Below, one piece after another: positions 27,500 through 35,981 of a stretch of 64,000 bases of DNA. The stretch's first letter is position 1. Every line of letters starts with the position of its first letter. The position numbers were made by a program, and so were the translations under genes. The notes under the pieces are model-generated. The model saw nothing but the letters and a program-made list of their open reading frames with translations. It had not been told where the DNA came from and did not search any database. The DNA is from JAHEDH01 sp963753285 (GTDB lineage Bacteria; Actinomycetota; Acidimicrobiia; Spongiisociales; ZC4RG35): assembly GCA_963753285.1 (NCBI GenBank), contig CAVWBT010000011.1, forward strand, positions 124,001-188,000, written 5' to 3'.

Positions 27500-30223
27500 G
27501 TGGCCGACTACCCGTCCGAATTCGAACTCGATGTCGTGCTGAGAGATGGCGAGACGGTCCAGGTGCGCCCGATCACGCCGGACGACGGCCCACTGCTGGT
27601 CGATTTCTTCGAGCGGATGGGGCCGGAGAGCCGCTACTTCCGTTTCTTCCGGGTGAAGCAGAGTCTCCCTCCGGAGGAGGTCGAGTTCTTCACGAACGTC
27701 GACTACGACAATCGGATGGCGCTCATCGTCCTCGACGACGACTCCATGATCGCCGTTGCCCGATACGACCGTGAGGCGAACGGTTCACCCAGGGCCGAGG
27801 TGGCCTTCGCCGTGGCCGACGACCAACAGGGACGCGGTCTCGGCACCGAGCTTCTTCAGCTGCTGACGTCGCACGCACGTCAGAACGGGGTCGAGCAGTT
27901 CCAGGCGTTCGTGCTGCCGGAGAACGTGCAGATGATGCGCGTGTTCCGCAACTCGGGATACGAGCTTCGCCGGACCGTCGACGATGGCGTGTACACGGTC
28001 GACTTCCCGGTCGCCTACACCGAGGGGGCGCGGGCCGCGGCAGAGCATCGGGAGAAGCGGGCGATCGCCGCATCCATCCTCCCGCTGTTCTTCCCTCGAA
28101 GCATCGCAGTCATCGGGGCGTCCACCCGATCCGGGGCGATCGGCAACACGCTCTTCCGGAACCTGCTGCATTCCGGGTTCGGCGGAGCGGTCTACCCGGT
28201 GAATCCGAACGCCACGGTCGTCAATTCGGTGAGGGCGTACAACACGGTGAGCGAGATCCCCGACGATGTGGACCTGGCGATCATGGCGGTACCGGTGTCG
28301 GCAGCGCTCGACGCCGCGCGCGACTGTGCCGCCAAAGGCGTGCGAGGGCTTGTGGTGATCACCGCCGGGTTCAGCGAGGTCGGCGGTGAGGGAGACGCCT
28401 TGGAGGACGAACTGCTCGACATCGTCCGCAAGGCCGGCATGCGCATGGTGGGTCCCAACTGCATGGGGCTGCTCAACACCGCACCGCCCGTGTCGATGAA
28501 CGCCACCTTCGCCCCGATCTACCCGCCCCCGGGCAACATTGCCATGTCGTCACAATCTGGCGCTCTCGGGATCGCCATTCTCGAGTACGCCAGCCGCAAT
28601 GGTCTCGGTATCAGCCAGTTCGTCTCGGTCGGCAACAAGGCCGACGTGTCCGGCAACGACCTGCTCCTGCACTGGGAGGACGATCCGTCGACCGACGTGA
28701 TCCTGCTCTATCTCGAGTCGTTCGGGAACCCGCGCCGGTTCGCTCGCCTCGCCCGTCGCGTCGCCCGCAAGAAGCCGATCGTGGCGGTGAAGTCGGGCCG
28801 TACGGCTGCCGGGTCTCGGGCGGCGTCATCTCACACCGGGGCGCTCGCCTCGCTCGATGTCGCAGTGGACGCGCTGTTCCAGCAGTCCGGCGTGATCCGA
28901 ACGGAGACGCTCGAGGAGATGTTCGCCGTCGGGGCGCTGCTGGCGAACCAGCCGATCCCGAAAGGCCGCAGGGTCGGTATCGTCACGAATGCCGGTGGTC
29001 CCGGCATCCTGGCGGCCGATGCACTCGAATCGAGGGGTTTGCAGCTGCCGGAGTTCTCGCCGGAGTTGCGCGACCGACTGGAGGCCCAACTGCCGCCAGA
29101 GGCGTCGGTCCGGAACCCGGTTGACATGATCGCCGGCGCCAACGCCGACGACTTCCGCCACGTCATCTCTGAGGTGTTGCACAGCGGGGAGGTGGATGCA
29201 CTCATGGTGATCTACGTCCCGACTTCGCAGACCGGTCTTCTCGAGATCGGGAGGGCGGTCCGCGAGTCGGCCGAGCTCTACACGGGGGACACCACGATCC
29301 TGTCGGTGTTCATGCAGTCCGACGAGATCTCGAATCTGATGAGCAGTGACATCGAGACCGTGCCGACGTACCCGTTCCCAGAGAACGCCGCGCGGGCGCT
29401 CGCGCGGGTCGTTCGTCACGGCGAATGGCTCCACCGCGATCCGGGTGAGATCCCGGAGTTCGCCGACGTCGATGTCGAAGCGGCCAAGGTCGTCATCGCC
29501 GACGCACTCGCCCGGATCGACGACGACGAGGGCGGTTGGCTCGAACCGGACGAGGTCGATGCAGTGCTCGGATCGTTCGGGATCGCCCTGCCGGAGACGC
29601 GGACGGCGACGACGGCCGACGAGGCCGTTGCAGCTGCCGAAGACATCGGTGGGCCCGTTGCATTGAAGGTGATCTCCGAAACTGCACTGCACAAATCGGA
29701 CGTCGGTGGCGTCATCCTCGATGTCGAAGGTGAGCAGGAGATCCGCGACAGCTTCGCTGCGGTGACCGCCGCCGTCGCAGAGCACGAAGGCGTTGTCGTT
29801 CAGGAGATGGTCGCCGGTGGTCACGAGATCCTCATCGGCATGACCGAGGACCCGAACTTCGGGCCGATGCTGGTGTACGGCCTCGGTGGTGTGTACGTCG
29901 AGTTGCTGAGGGACGTGGCGTTCCGGCTCAACCCGCTGACCGATGTCGACGCCGGCGAGATGATCGAAGAGATCAAGGGCGCCGATCTGCTCAAGGGCTA
30001 TCGCAACATGCCGCTCGGTGACCGTGCCGCGTTGAAGGAGACGCTGCTGCGGGTGTCGGCGATGGTGACTGCGCTCCCGGAGATCATCGACATGGACCTC
30101 AACCCGGTGAAGGTGTTGGAGCCCGGCGACGGCGTCAGGGCGGTGGACGCCCGCATCAAGGTCCGCCCCACCCAACCCGGCTGGTCCCCAGAGCTGTTGG
30201 ACCTCCCCGCCGTCGTGTCATAG
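27500..30223 (+). CDS. GNAT acetyltransferase fused to ADP-forming acyl-CoA synthetase (Pat-like)
   Basis: 907-residue fusion. Order: GNAT domain at residues 15-175 (acetyl-CoA motif DDQQGRGLGTELLQ), CoA-binding domain at about 185-300 (FFPRSIAVIGAS, YPVNPNA), succinyl-CoA-ligase-like domains (MSSQSGALGIAILEYASR, VGNKADVSGNDLL), and an ATP-grasp domain from about 680 (ALKVISETALHKSDVGGV). The predicted phosphohistidine is present at residue 445 in SSHTGALAS; it is lost in classical proteobacterial Pat, which has the reverse domain order. It is therefore either a lysine acetyltransferase regulated by the synthetase part, or a working acetate/acyl-CoA synthetase. A GTG start with AGGAG five bases upstream is chosen. 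Confidence 0.88.
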   Translation: MADYPSEFELDVVLRDGETVQVRPITPDDGPLLVDFFERMGPESRYFRFFRVKQSLPPEEVEFFTNVDYDNRMALIVLDDDSMIAVARYDREANGSPRAEVAFAVADDQQGRGLGTELLQLLTSHARQNGVEQFQAFVLPENVQMMRVFRNSGYELRRTVDDGVYTVDFPVAYTEGARAAAEHREKRAIAASILPLFFPRSIAVIGASTRSGAIGNTLFRNLLHSGFGGAVYPVNPNATVVNSVRAYNTVSEIPDDVDLAIMAVPVSAALDAARDCAAKGVRGLVVITAGFSEVGGEGDALEDELLDIVRKAGMRMVGPNCMGLLNTAPPVSMNATFAPIYPPPGNIAMSSQSGALGIAILEYASRNGLGISQFVSVGNKADVSGNDLLLHWEDDPSTDVILLYLESFGNPRRFARLARRVARKKPIVAVKSGRTAAGSRAASSHTGALASLDVAVDALFQQSGVIRTETLEEMFAVGALLANQPIPKGRRVGIVTNAGGPGILAADALESRGLQLPEFSPELRDRLEAQLPPEASVRNPVDMIAGANADDFRHVISEVLHSGEVDALMVIYVPTSQTGLLEIGRAVRESAELYTGDTTILSVFMQSDEISNLMSSDIETVPTYPFPENAARALARVVRHGEWLHRDPGEIPEFADVDVEAAKVVIADALARIDDDEGGWLEPDEVDAVLGSFGIALPETRTATTADEAVAAAEDIGGPVALKVISETALHKSDVGGVILDVEGEQEIRDSFAAVTAAVAEHEGVVVQEMVAGGHEILIGMTEDPNFGPMLVYGLGGVYVELLRDVAFRLNPLTDVDAGEMIEEIKGADLLKGYRNMPLGDRAALKETLLRVSAMVTALPEIIDMDLNPVKVLEPGDGVRAVDARIKVRPTQPGWSPELLDLPAVVS

Positions 30224-30285
30224 CCTCGCTCGCAACGGCGTCATCGGTCATCAGTGGCTGCTGGTGCGAGATGGGTCGATCCAAC

Positions 30286-30313
30286 CGACGACTGACGACC
30301 GACAACCGAGAAC
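30286..30313. repeat. Heptamer array, unit CGACRAC
   Basis: Four in-phase units CGACGAC, TGACGAC, CGACAAC and CGAGAAC lie in the 125-bp gap before the enoyl-CoA hydratase gene; two further units GTCATCG and GTCATCA occur at 30240-30253. Confidence 0.7.
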
Positions 30314-30336
30314 GGCGATGCGAAGCGAGCCCGGTG

Positions 30337-30342
30337 TAGCCT
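30337..30342 (+). promoter_or_regulatory. -10 element of the enoyl-CoA hydratase gene (leaderless)
   Basis: TAGCCT ends 6 nt before the ATG at 30349, matching the TANNNT box seen before many genes in this window; the transcript should begin at the start codon. Confidence 0.55.
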
Positions 30343-30348
30343 CGGGAC

Positions 30349-31116
30349 ATGTCTCTCGTGAACTTCGAAGTCGACGGCGCTGTCGCCGTCGTCACGCTCA
30401 ACCGTCCGCCCGTCAATGCGCTCTCCGAAGAGCTCTCCAACGACCTGCTGGAAGCCTTCGAGAGATGTCAGGACGATTCGATCCGCGCCGTCGTCGTGAC
30501 CGGTGATCCCCATTTTGCTGCCGGTGCCGACATCAAGGGCTTCAAGATGGCACACGAGAGCGGCACCGACGACACTCTGGCGCGTGCACTCGTCGACGCG
30601 GCATGGGCGCTGGAGCGCCTGGAGAAGCCGACGGTCGCCGCGGTGCGGGGATATGCACTGGGCGGTGGACTCGAGTTGGCGATGGCGGCGGACTTTCGAT
30701 TCTTGGCGGCAGACGCCCAGGTCGGCCAGCCCGAGATCAAGCTCGGCGTCATCCCGGGGGCCGGTGGCACCCAGCGGCTGACGCGCATCGTGGGTATCCA
30801 GAAGGCCAAGGACATCGTCTACAGCGGCCGGTTCGTCGGTGCGGACGAGGCGCTCCAGATCGGTCTTGCCGACCGGGTCGTTCCCGCCGATGGACTACTC
30901 GATGCAGCGATGGAGGCGGCACGCACGTATGCGAAGGGGCCGACGAAGGCGATCGCTGCTGCGAAGCATGCGATCAACAACGGGACCGGCCGCCCGATGG
31001 AGGATCGGATTCAAATCGAGGCGCACGCCTTCAACTCGATCTTCCGGACCGACGACGCCAAAGAGGGCGTTGCGGCCTTCGTCGAGAAACGCGAAGCCGA
31101 GTTCCGAGGGTCGTGA
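30349..31116 (+). CDS. Enoyl-CoA hydratase/isomerase (crotonase family)
   Basis: 255-residue crotonase-fold enzyme that hydrates trans-2-enoyl-CoA. The CoA-binding and oxyanion-hole motifs are intact: HFAAGADIKGF and the GYALGGGLELAMAADFR segment with the first catalytic Glu at 109, and GQPEIKLGVIPGAGGTQRL with the second at 129. Both acidic residues of true hydratases are present, so hydratase rather than isomerase activity is expected. The helical C-terminus (PTKAIAAAKHAINNG) is complete. It begins leaderless and is coupled to the next gene by a GTGA overlap. The pathway (beta-oxidation or aromatic degradation) cannot be read from context. Confidence 0.93.
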   Translation: MSLVNFEVDGAVAVVTLNRPPVNALSEELSNDLLEAFERCQDDSIRAVVVTGDPHFAAGADIKGFKMAHESGTDDTLARALVDAAWALERLEKPTVAAVRGYALGGGLELAMAADFRFLAADAQVGQPEIKLGVIPGAGGTQRLTRIVGIQKAKDIVYSGRFVGADEALQIGLADRVVPADGLLDAAMEAARTYAKGPTKAIAAAKHAINNGTGRPMEDRIQIEAHAFNSIFRTDDAKEGVAAFVEKREAEFRGS

Positions 31117-31667
31117 ACCCCGGGGACGCGCCGCTCGACGTCAGTTCCGCCCACATGCTGGTCGGTCCGGCCGAGCTCCGTCGTATCAGCCCTTGGGGCT
31201 TCCCGGCTGCGGCGCTCTCGGCCAACGGGACGACGTTGGCGTTGCTCGGACGGATGGGCTGGTTTCGTATCTACTTCGGTCGGGGTCAGCGGATCGAACT
31301 CGTCGACGGGACTCGTTGGACGCTGACGGCACGAACGACGGGCGGCACCATCAGTCCGGTGATCATCGATCGGTCGGGGCGCAAGGTCACCCAGGCCGGC
31401 TTCCGGCACGGAACCTATGGCCTGAACGGTCGCGACTACGCCTGTGTGCTGCATCCCGCCGACACCCGCGGTTTCGGTCGAGCGAATCGTTGGATGCTCA
31501 GCAACGACGACGGGGAGCTCGCAACGCTGATCCGATCGCCGCTGCAGGTGTCCGCCAGACGACCGGTCCATCTCGGGGCGGTGCTGATGTCGTTCGCGCT
31601 CGTCAGGTTCGGGCTGCCCGAGGAGTCGGCCCCGGTGATGCCGTCGTTCCGTTGGGGAGCCAGGTGA
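31113..31667 (+). CDS. Hypothetical protein
   Basis: 184 residues, not recognised. No signal peptide or clear membrane segment. Beta-strand-rich composition with repeated R/G/W patterns: GMGWFRIYFGRGQRIEL and NGRDYACVLHPAD. A C-terminal VLMSFALVRFGLP may be amphipathic. The GTG at 31113 overlaps the enoyl-CoA hydratase stop (GTGA), and its stop overlaps the next gene's GTG, so three genes are coupled. The position suggests an accessory to fatty-acid metabolism, but no function is claimed. Confidence 0.65.
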   Translation: MNPGDAPLDVSSAHMLVGPAELRRISPWGFPAAALSANGTTLALLGRMGWFRIYFGRGQRIELVDGTRWTLTARTTGGTISPVIIDRSGRKVTQAGFRHGTYGLNGRDYACVLHPADTRGFGRANRWMLSNDDGELATLIRSPLQVSARRPVHLGAVLMSFALVRFGLPEESAPVMPSFRWGAR

Positions 31668-32047
31668 ATCACAGGTCCGCTCTCATTTGTGTGCTGCTCG
31701 CTGTCGTCTCTGGGTGCTCCGAGCCCACCGTGCTCGACGTGACGGACGACGAGTTGAGGCCGACGATCGTGACGTGGGTCGTGCAAACAGGACTGGCCGA
31801 GGACGACCCGGAGATCTGGCGTGCACGGCTCACAGAGGCGTGTGACCAGGGTGTTTGGGACGACGATGTCGCAGTCCAGCTGGCCGATCGATACGTCGAC
31901 GAAGACCTCGATGTGGCGATGGAAGGCGTCTCAGATGGCGATGAACTCCGTGAACGTGCCGCTCAGGTGTTGTGGATCATGGCCGTCCAGGCATGTGGCG
32001 ACGACTTCCCAGATGGTGAGATCGAGGAAGGCCCGCCCGGCGCCTGA
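31664..32047 (+). CDS. Putative small lipoprotein
   Basis: 127 residues. A lipoprotein signal peptide ends in VVSGC, Cys at residue 18, so the mature protein is an acidic, exported, lipid-anchored polypeptide. It contains two further Cys (EACDQGVWDD and AVQACGDDF) that could form a disulfide bond. No domain recognised. The GTG at 31664 overlaps the upstream stop as GTGA. A weak resemblance to the lipoprotein at 41626-42003 is seen: both are acidic, short, and carry a Cys in a T/C context. This could be a small paralogous family. Confidence 0.65.
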   Translation: MNHRSALICVLLAVVSGCSEPTVLDVTDDELRPTIVTWVVQTGLAEDDPEIWRARLTEACDQGVWDDDVAVQLADRYVDEDLDVAMEGVSDGDELRERAAQVLWIMAVQACGDDFPDGEIEEGPPGA

Positions 32048-32054
32048 CTCGGAT

Positions 32055-32489
32055 TCAGCCTTCGATTCGCTTCTTCAGTCCGGCGAGGTTGCGGCGCCAG
32101 ATGAAGCCGAGCACCGGCTTGGCGAAGAATGCCGTGACCGGTCCGCCCAGGTAGAGCGGGAAGGTCAGGTTCTCGGTCCAGGTGAAGCGGGTGGCTCCGG
32201 CGATGGGTGAAAGGGTGAAGTGGCCCTCGCCGGTCACGAGGCCGGTGTGCTTCACGCCGATGCTCTTGTGGTCGACCCAGTCGGTGACCTCCATGAGGTC
32301 GGTGGTCCGCAGCGGACCGACGACGGTCTCGACCTTCATGACGGTGCCCACGCCGGAGCGCTGCTCGGTCTGGAACTCGATGCTCTCGGCGTCGGCCATC
32401 CATTCGACGTGAGACGGGAGGTCGGCTGCTTCGTCCCACACGACGTCCAGCGGTGCGTCGATGTCGATCGATTGTGTGATGCGTGCCAT
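32055..32489 (-). CDS. SRPBCC family protein (polyketide cyclase/dehydrase-like)
   Basis: 144-residue START/SRPBCC fold. Typical start MARITQSIDIDAPLDVVWDEAAD with the family D-x-P-x-x-V-W helix, then alternating strands (VKVETVVGPLRTTD-like, RFTWTENLTFPL) and a long C-terminal helix (RRNLAGLKKRIEG). It probably binds a hydrophobic ligand; the ligand is unknown. Convergent with the lipoprotein gene (7-bp gap). The neighbouring gene upstream on the same strand (GrpB family) is separated by about 57 bp. Confidence 0.85.
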   Translation of the reverse strand: MARITQSIDIDAPLDVVWDEAADLPSHVEWMADAESIEFQTEQRSGVGTVMKVETVVGPLRTTDLMEVTDWVDHKSIGVKHTGLVTGEGHFTLSPIAGATRFTWTENLTFPLYLGGPVTAFFAKPVLGFIWRRNLAGLKKRIEG

Positions 32490-32546
32490 GGCGTCTTGTG
32501 TACCCCCGTCGTCGACCGGCGAAACCCGCTTCCGGCCATGGCGTGG

Positions 32547-33293
32547 TCACTCCCGTCGGCTGAGTACGTTCGCGATGAACTCCGCTTTGCCCTCGGTGTA
32601 CGCCAACCGATCGTCTGGGTACCTGCGGGCGAGATCTCGTTTGAGGTCGGCGTAGGCGTCACGGATGGCCTCGTCGGAGCGCAGTCGATCCCGGAACCAG
32701 AGATGATCCCGTTCCCAGGCGCCGCCGACCGTGCAGACGTGAATGTGGACGTCACGTTGGCGGCCGGGAGGAGGCCGGAAGTAGCGGTGCTCGGCATCTC
32801 GCGAGCGGAGTGCAACGCCGGTCTGTTCGATGCCCGGCACATACCCGTCTTCGTCTGTGAGGTCGGTGACGCTCACCTGTATGTCGATGATCGGTTTGGC
32901 GGCGAGACGAGGGACCGCGGTGGAGCCGACGTGCTCGATGCGACGTGCGGTGCCGCCGAGCACCTCTTCGAGCCGCCGATGCCAGTGACGGAATCGGAGC
33001 GGCCATTCGGGGTCGTAGTCGACCACGGTGATCGGGTCGTTGCGAAACTCGCCGGCGAGCTCGAAGCCGTGCCAGCGCAGACCGTAGAAGTCTTCGACCG
33101 CTCGTTTTCTCGCTTCCGGAGGCAGTGCATCGGGGGTTGTGTTCAATGTGAGCGCCTCCAATGCGAAGCGATCCTCGAGCGCACCCGGGTTGCCCTCCGC
33201 CTCGACGAGTGCGAGGAAGGCGGCTTGGGGGTCGATCATCGAGCCGACGTCGACCCCGGCCTCGGCCAGCCGTGACGCCAGTGATCCAACCAT
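32547..33293 (-). CDS. GrpB family nucleotidyltransferase-like protein
   Basis: 248 residues with the GrpB/UPF0157 signature RIEHVGSTAVPRLAAKPIIDIQV (about residues 105-127), the nucleotidyltransferase-fold core with GS and acidic metal positions, then a helical part ending FIANVLSR. An N-terminal helical extension of about 65 residues (ALEDRFALEALTL) is longer than in most members. It starts at ATG 33293, 8 nt downstream of a TACACT -10 box, indicating a leaderless transcript. It is divergent from the leucyl aminopeptidase gene. Function of GrpB proteins remains unclear; some have been linked to CoA or nucleotide ligands. Confidence 0.8.
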   Translation of the reverse strand: MVGSLASRLAEAGVDVGSMIDPQAAFLALVEAEGNPGALEDRFALEALTLNTTPDALPPEARKRAVEDFYGLRWHGFELAGEFRNDPITVVDYDPEWPLRFRHWHRRLEEVLGGTARRIEHVGSTAVPRLAAKPIIDIQVSVTDLTDEDGYVPGIEQTGVALRSRDAEHRYFRPPPGRQRDVHIHVCTVGGAWERDHLWFRDRLRSDEAIRDAYADLKRDLARRYPDDRLAYTEGKAEFIANVLSRRE

Positions 33294-33301
33294 CGGCTGC
33301 G

Positions 33302-33307
33302 AGTGTA
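33302..33307 (-). promoter_or_regulatory. -10 element of the GrpB gene (leaderless)
   Basis: TACACT on the minus strand ends 8 nt before the ATG at 33293. Confidence 0.5.
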
Positions 33308-33378
33308 CGGATACCGGCCGCCACGAATGCTCCCGCTCTGTGCCCGTATCCTCGGCTCAGCTCACGAGAGGAATCGAA

Positions 33379-34812
33379 GTGGAAGTACGCGCCAAGAAGA
33401 CCCCGACGGTAGGGACGCCCGTGATCGTCGGCATGATGCCGGACCGGCGACCCGCCACCGGTGCCGAGGAGTTCCTGGCGGCCAGCGGGGACATCGCCGG
33501 CGCGGTGTTCGACGCGGTCGGCTTCGAGGGCAAGCCGGGCCAGAGTGCGGTCGTGACCACGAGCGGCCGGACCGTCGTGTTCGTCGGGCTCGGAGACGAA
33601 GTCGACGCCGAGGGGCTTCGGGCTGCTGCGGGCACTGCTCGCAACGCCGTGCCGAAGGCGGACAGGGTCGCAACGACGCTTCACCAGATCGAGATCGATG
33701 GTGCCCTTCCGGCCGTGATCGAGGGCTTCGGTCTCTCCGACTACCGATATCAGTCGTACCTGTCCGAACCAGACGAGCGGAATCCGCTCACGCTGGAGCT
33801 GGTCGATGCTCCGAAGACCTGGAAGAACGTGGCATCGGACTCCGCGGCGGTGATCGACGCGGTCGCGCTTGCCCGGGACCTCGTCAACACTCCGCCCCGC
33901 GACAAGGCGCCGCTCGATCTGGCCCAGCGCGCCACCGACGCCGCCTCGGACACGTCGCTCAAGGTGGAGCTGTGGAAGGTCGACCGGCTTCACAAGGAGA
34001 GAATGGGCGGGATACTCGGTGTCGGCCTCGGATCCCACCGACCTCCGTGCCTGCTCAAGCTCACCCACTCGGTGAGGAAGCCGAAGGCGAAGCTGGCGAT
34101 CGTCGGCAAGGGGATCACGTTCGACTCGGGTGGGCTCTCGATCAAGCCGTCCAACATGATGGAGACCATGAAGTCGGACATGGCGGGCGCCGCTGCCGTG
34201 ATCGGCGCGATGATCGCCATCTCCAAACTCGGCATCCCGGTCCAGGTGACCGGATACGCCGCGCTGGCAGAGAACCTGCCTGGCGGGGGAGCGCAGCGCC
34301 CCGGCGACGTGCTCACGGCCCGCAACGGCAAGACCATCGAGGTCATCAACACAGACGCCGAAGGCCGTCTCGTGCTCGCCGACGCCCTCTCGCTCGCTGC
34401 CGAGTCGGAGCCGGATCTCATCCTCGACCTGGCCACCCTGACCGGGGCATGCAAGGTCGCCCTCGGAGAGAAGATCGCCGGTCTGTGGTCGAACGGTGAC
34501 GGGCCGACGGCGATGGTCTCCGGCGCAGCGGCCGCCGCAGGGGAGCGGGTCTGGCCGATGCCACAGCCCGCCGACTACTGGTCGCTCATCGAATCAGACA
34601 TCGCCGACATGCGCAACAGCTCGTCGTCCCGATACGGCAGTGCGATGGCGGCGACGCTGCTCCTCGAGCAGTTCGTCGGCGAAGTCCCGTGGGCCCACCT
34701 CGACATCGCTGGACCGGCGTTCGTCTCCAAGGCGGAGCACTACATCCCGAAGGGTGGGACCGGCTTCGGCGTTCGGACCATCGTCGAGCTGGCCCGTTCC
34801 ATGGCTGAGTGA
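33379..34812 (+). CDS. pepA: Leucyl aminopeptidase (M17 family)
   Basis: Cytoplasmic manganese/zinc aminopeptidase, 477 residues. Metal-site motifs are present: VGKGITFDSGGLSIKP, SDMAGAAAVIGAM and the M17 signature NTDAEGRLVLADAL at about residue 324, with metal-binding Asp and Glu, then LATLTGACKVALG. The N-terminal macro-like domain (residues 1-170) is complete. The GTG at 33379 follows an AGAGG site and is preferred; the long open frame upstream crosses the divergent GrpB gene. A TATCCT box near 33345 could be its promoter. A hairpin terminator follows directly. Confidence 0.95.
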   Translation: MEVRAKKTPTVGTPVIVGMMPDRRPATGAEEFLAASGDIAGAVFDAVGFEGKPGQSAVVTTSGRTVVFVGLGDEVDAEGLRAAAGTARNAVPKADRVATTLHQIEIDGALPAVIEGFGLSDYRYQSYLSEPDERNPLTLELVDAPKTWKNVASDSAAVIDAVALARDLVNTPPRDKAPLDLAQRATDAASDTSLKVELWKVDRLHKERMGGILGVGLGSHRPPCLLKLTHSVRKPKAKLAIVGKGITFDSGGLSIKPSNMMETMKSDMAGAAAVIGAMIAISKLGIPVQVTGYAALAENLPGGGAQRPGDVLTARNGKTIEVINTDAEGRLVLADALSLAAESEPDLILDLATLTGACKVALGEKIAGLWSNGDGPTAMVSGAAAAAGERVWPMPQPADYWSLIESDIADMRNSSSSRYGSAMAATLLLEQFVGEVPWAHLDIAGPAFVSKAEHYIPKGGTGFGVRTIVELARSMAE

Positions 34813-34841
34813 GCAGCGGTGGGTCCGCGACCCGCCGCTGC
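34813..34841 (+). terminator. Hairpin after pepA
   Basis: GCAGCGGTGGGT pairs with ACCCGCCGCTGC (one G-T pair) around loop CCGCG, just one base after the pepA stop. No T-run follows, so it is an intrinsic terminator of the GC-rich, T-poor kind. Confidence 0.6.
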
Positions 34842-34996
34842 AGCAAGTGTCTCATCCGAGCGGAGTCAGGGCGATCGCCGTCCATCCGATGTTTGACAAG
34901 TTGTTGCATTGGGCAATGAGGTCATGCCAGCGCCCAGGATCGGGCGTCAGCGGGGGTCTTCGTTCTCCCGCGGGCTCAACAACACAGGAGAACATC

Positions 34997-35581
34997 ATGA
35001 AGCTCAAACTGATCTCATTGCTCGCGATTCTCTCGATCGTCGTCGCTGCATGTGGCGAGACCGAGGATGCAAGCGCAGACACCGTGTCGACCGAGACAAC
35101 CGCCGCAGTCACCGAGACGACCGAGGCGATGGAAGAGGACGACATGACCGAATCCAACACGATCGTGGACATCGCCGTGGCCGACGGCCGTTTCGACACG
35201 CTCGTGACTGCCGTCACAGAGGCCGGTCTGGTCGAGACGCTGTCGGGTGAAGGGCCGTTCACGGTGCTCGCTCCGACCGACGATGCGTTCGATGCGCTTC
35301 CCGAGGGTCTGCTCGACACCGTGCTCGCCGACCAGGAGCTGTTGACATCGATCCTGACCTATCACGTGATCGACGGAGCCGTTCCTGCGGCCACGGTCGT
35401 CACCTTGGAGAGTGCCACGACGCTTCAGGGCGAGGACATCGCGATCGTTGTTGATGGCGACACCGTGACGATCAACGGCGCCACGGTCGTCATCACCGAC
35501 ATCGAGGCATCGAACGGCATCATCCACGTGATCGACGCCGTACTGCTTCCTCCGACGGTCGAAGCCAGCCTCGAAGGCTGA
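34997..35581 (+). CDS. Fasciclin-domain lipoprotein
   Basis: 194 residues. A lipoprotein signal peptide ends IVVAAC (Cys 19), then a Thr/Glu-rich linker (about residues 24-52) and a fasciclin (FAS1) domain: TIVDIAVADGRFDTLV, GPFTVLAPTDDAFDALP, LLTSILTYHVIDGAV and the C-terminal GIIHVIDAVLLPP. FAS1 domains mediate adhesion in extracellular or cell-surface proteins. The ATG at 34997 is preceded by AGGAG at 34986-34990. A TTGACA at 34893-34898 could be a -35 element but no convincing -10 is aligned. It stands alone between two terminator hairpins. Confidence 0.92.
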   Translation: MKLKLISLLAILSIVVAACGETEDASADTVSTETTAAVTETTEAMEEDDMTESNTIVDIAVADGRFDTLVTAVTEAGLVETLSGEGPFTVLAPTDDAFDALPEGLLDTVLADQELLTSILTYHVIDGAVPAATVVTLESATTLQGEDIAIVVDGDTVTINGATVVITDIEASNGIIHVIDAVLLPPTVEASLEG

Positions 35582-35981
35582 TCACCATCCACCACGAACT
35601 CACCCGTGTTTCCGGGTGAAACCCAACGAGGGCCCGGGCATCTATGCCCGGGCCCTCGCAGTGCTCCTGTGCGACATCGAGGAGTCTGGATCGTTCCCGT
35701 CGGGACCGGCTTCGGCTCATGACCCTCGAGGTCGCCATTCCGATCGGTGCGGATTCCGATCGGACCCGGGCGGATGGGGTCGCCTCTGTCGCCAGACCCG
35801 ACGCATCTGTCGTTCCAGGATCGAATCAGGTGTCGAAGCCGACCGACCCACCGACCGAGAGCGGACCTTCGACTCGGCGAGCGCTCTGCTCGGGATCGGC
35901 GGGAGACGAAGGTGCCGATCCCCGACTCCCGATCCTGCGTCCGTTTGGGAGATTGCCGGTCGCGCATGGGAACATGTCCGT
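35582..35981. other. 400-bp intergenic region after the fasciclin gene
   Basis: No gene is supported here. It starts with two hairpins: CACCCG/CGGGTG at 35601-35618 and the strong one listed separately. The following 320 bp up to the cysteine desulfurase start contains no recognisable RNA, promoter box or repeat; the open frame across it shows no protein-family similarity. Confidence 0.6.
35628..35657 (+). terminator. Strong hairpin terminator after the fasciclin gene
   Basis: Perfect 13-bp stem GAGGGCCCGGGCA / TGCCCGGGCCCTC with loop TCTA, 47 bp after the stop codon. Confidence 0.8.

Noticed and set aside
34893..34919. TTGACA promoter for the fasciclin gene
   Set aside because: No TANNNT box at proper spacing was found.
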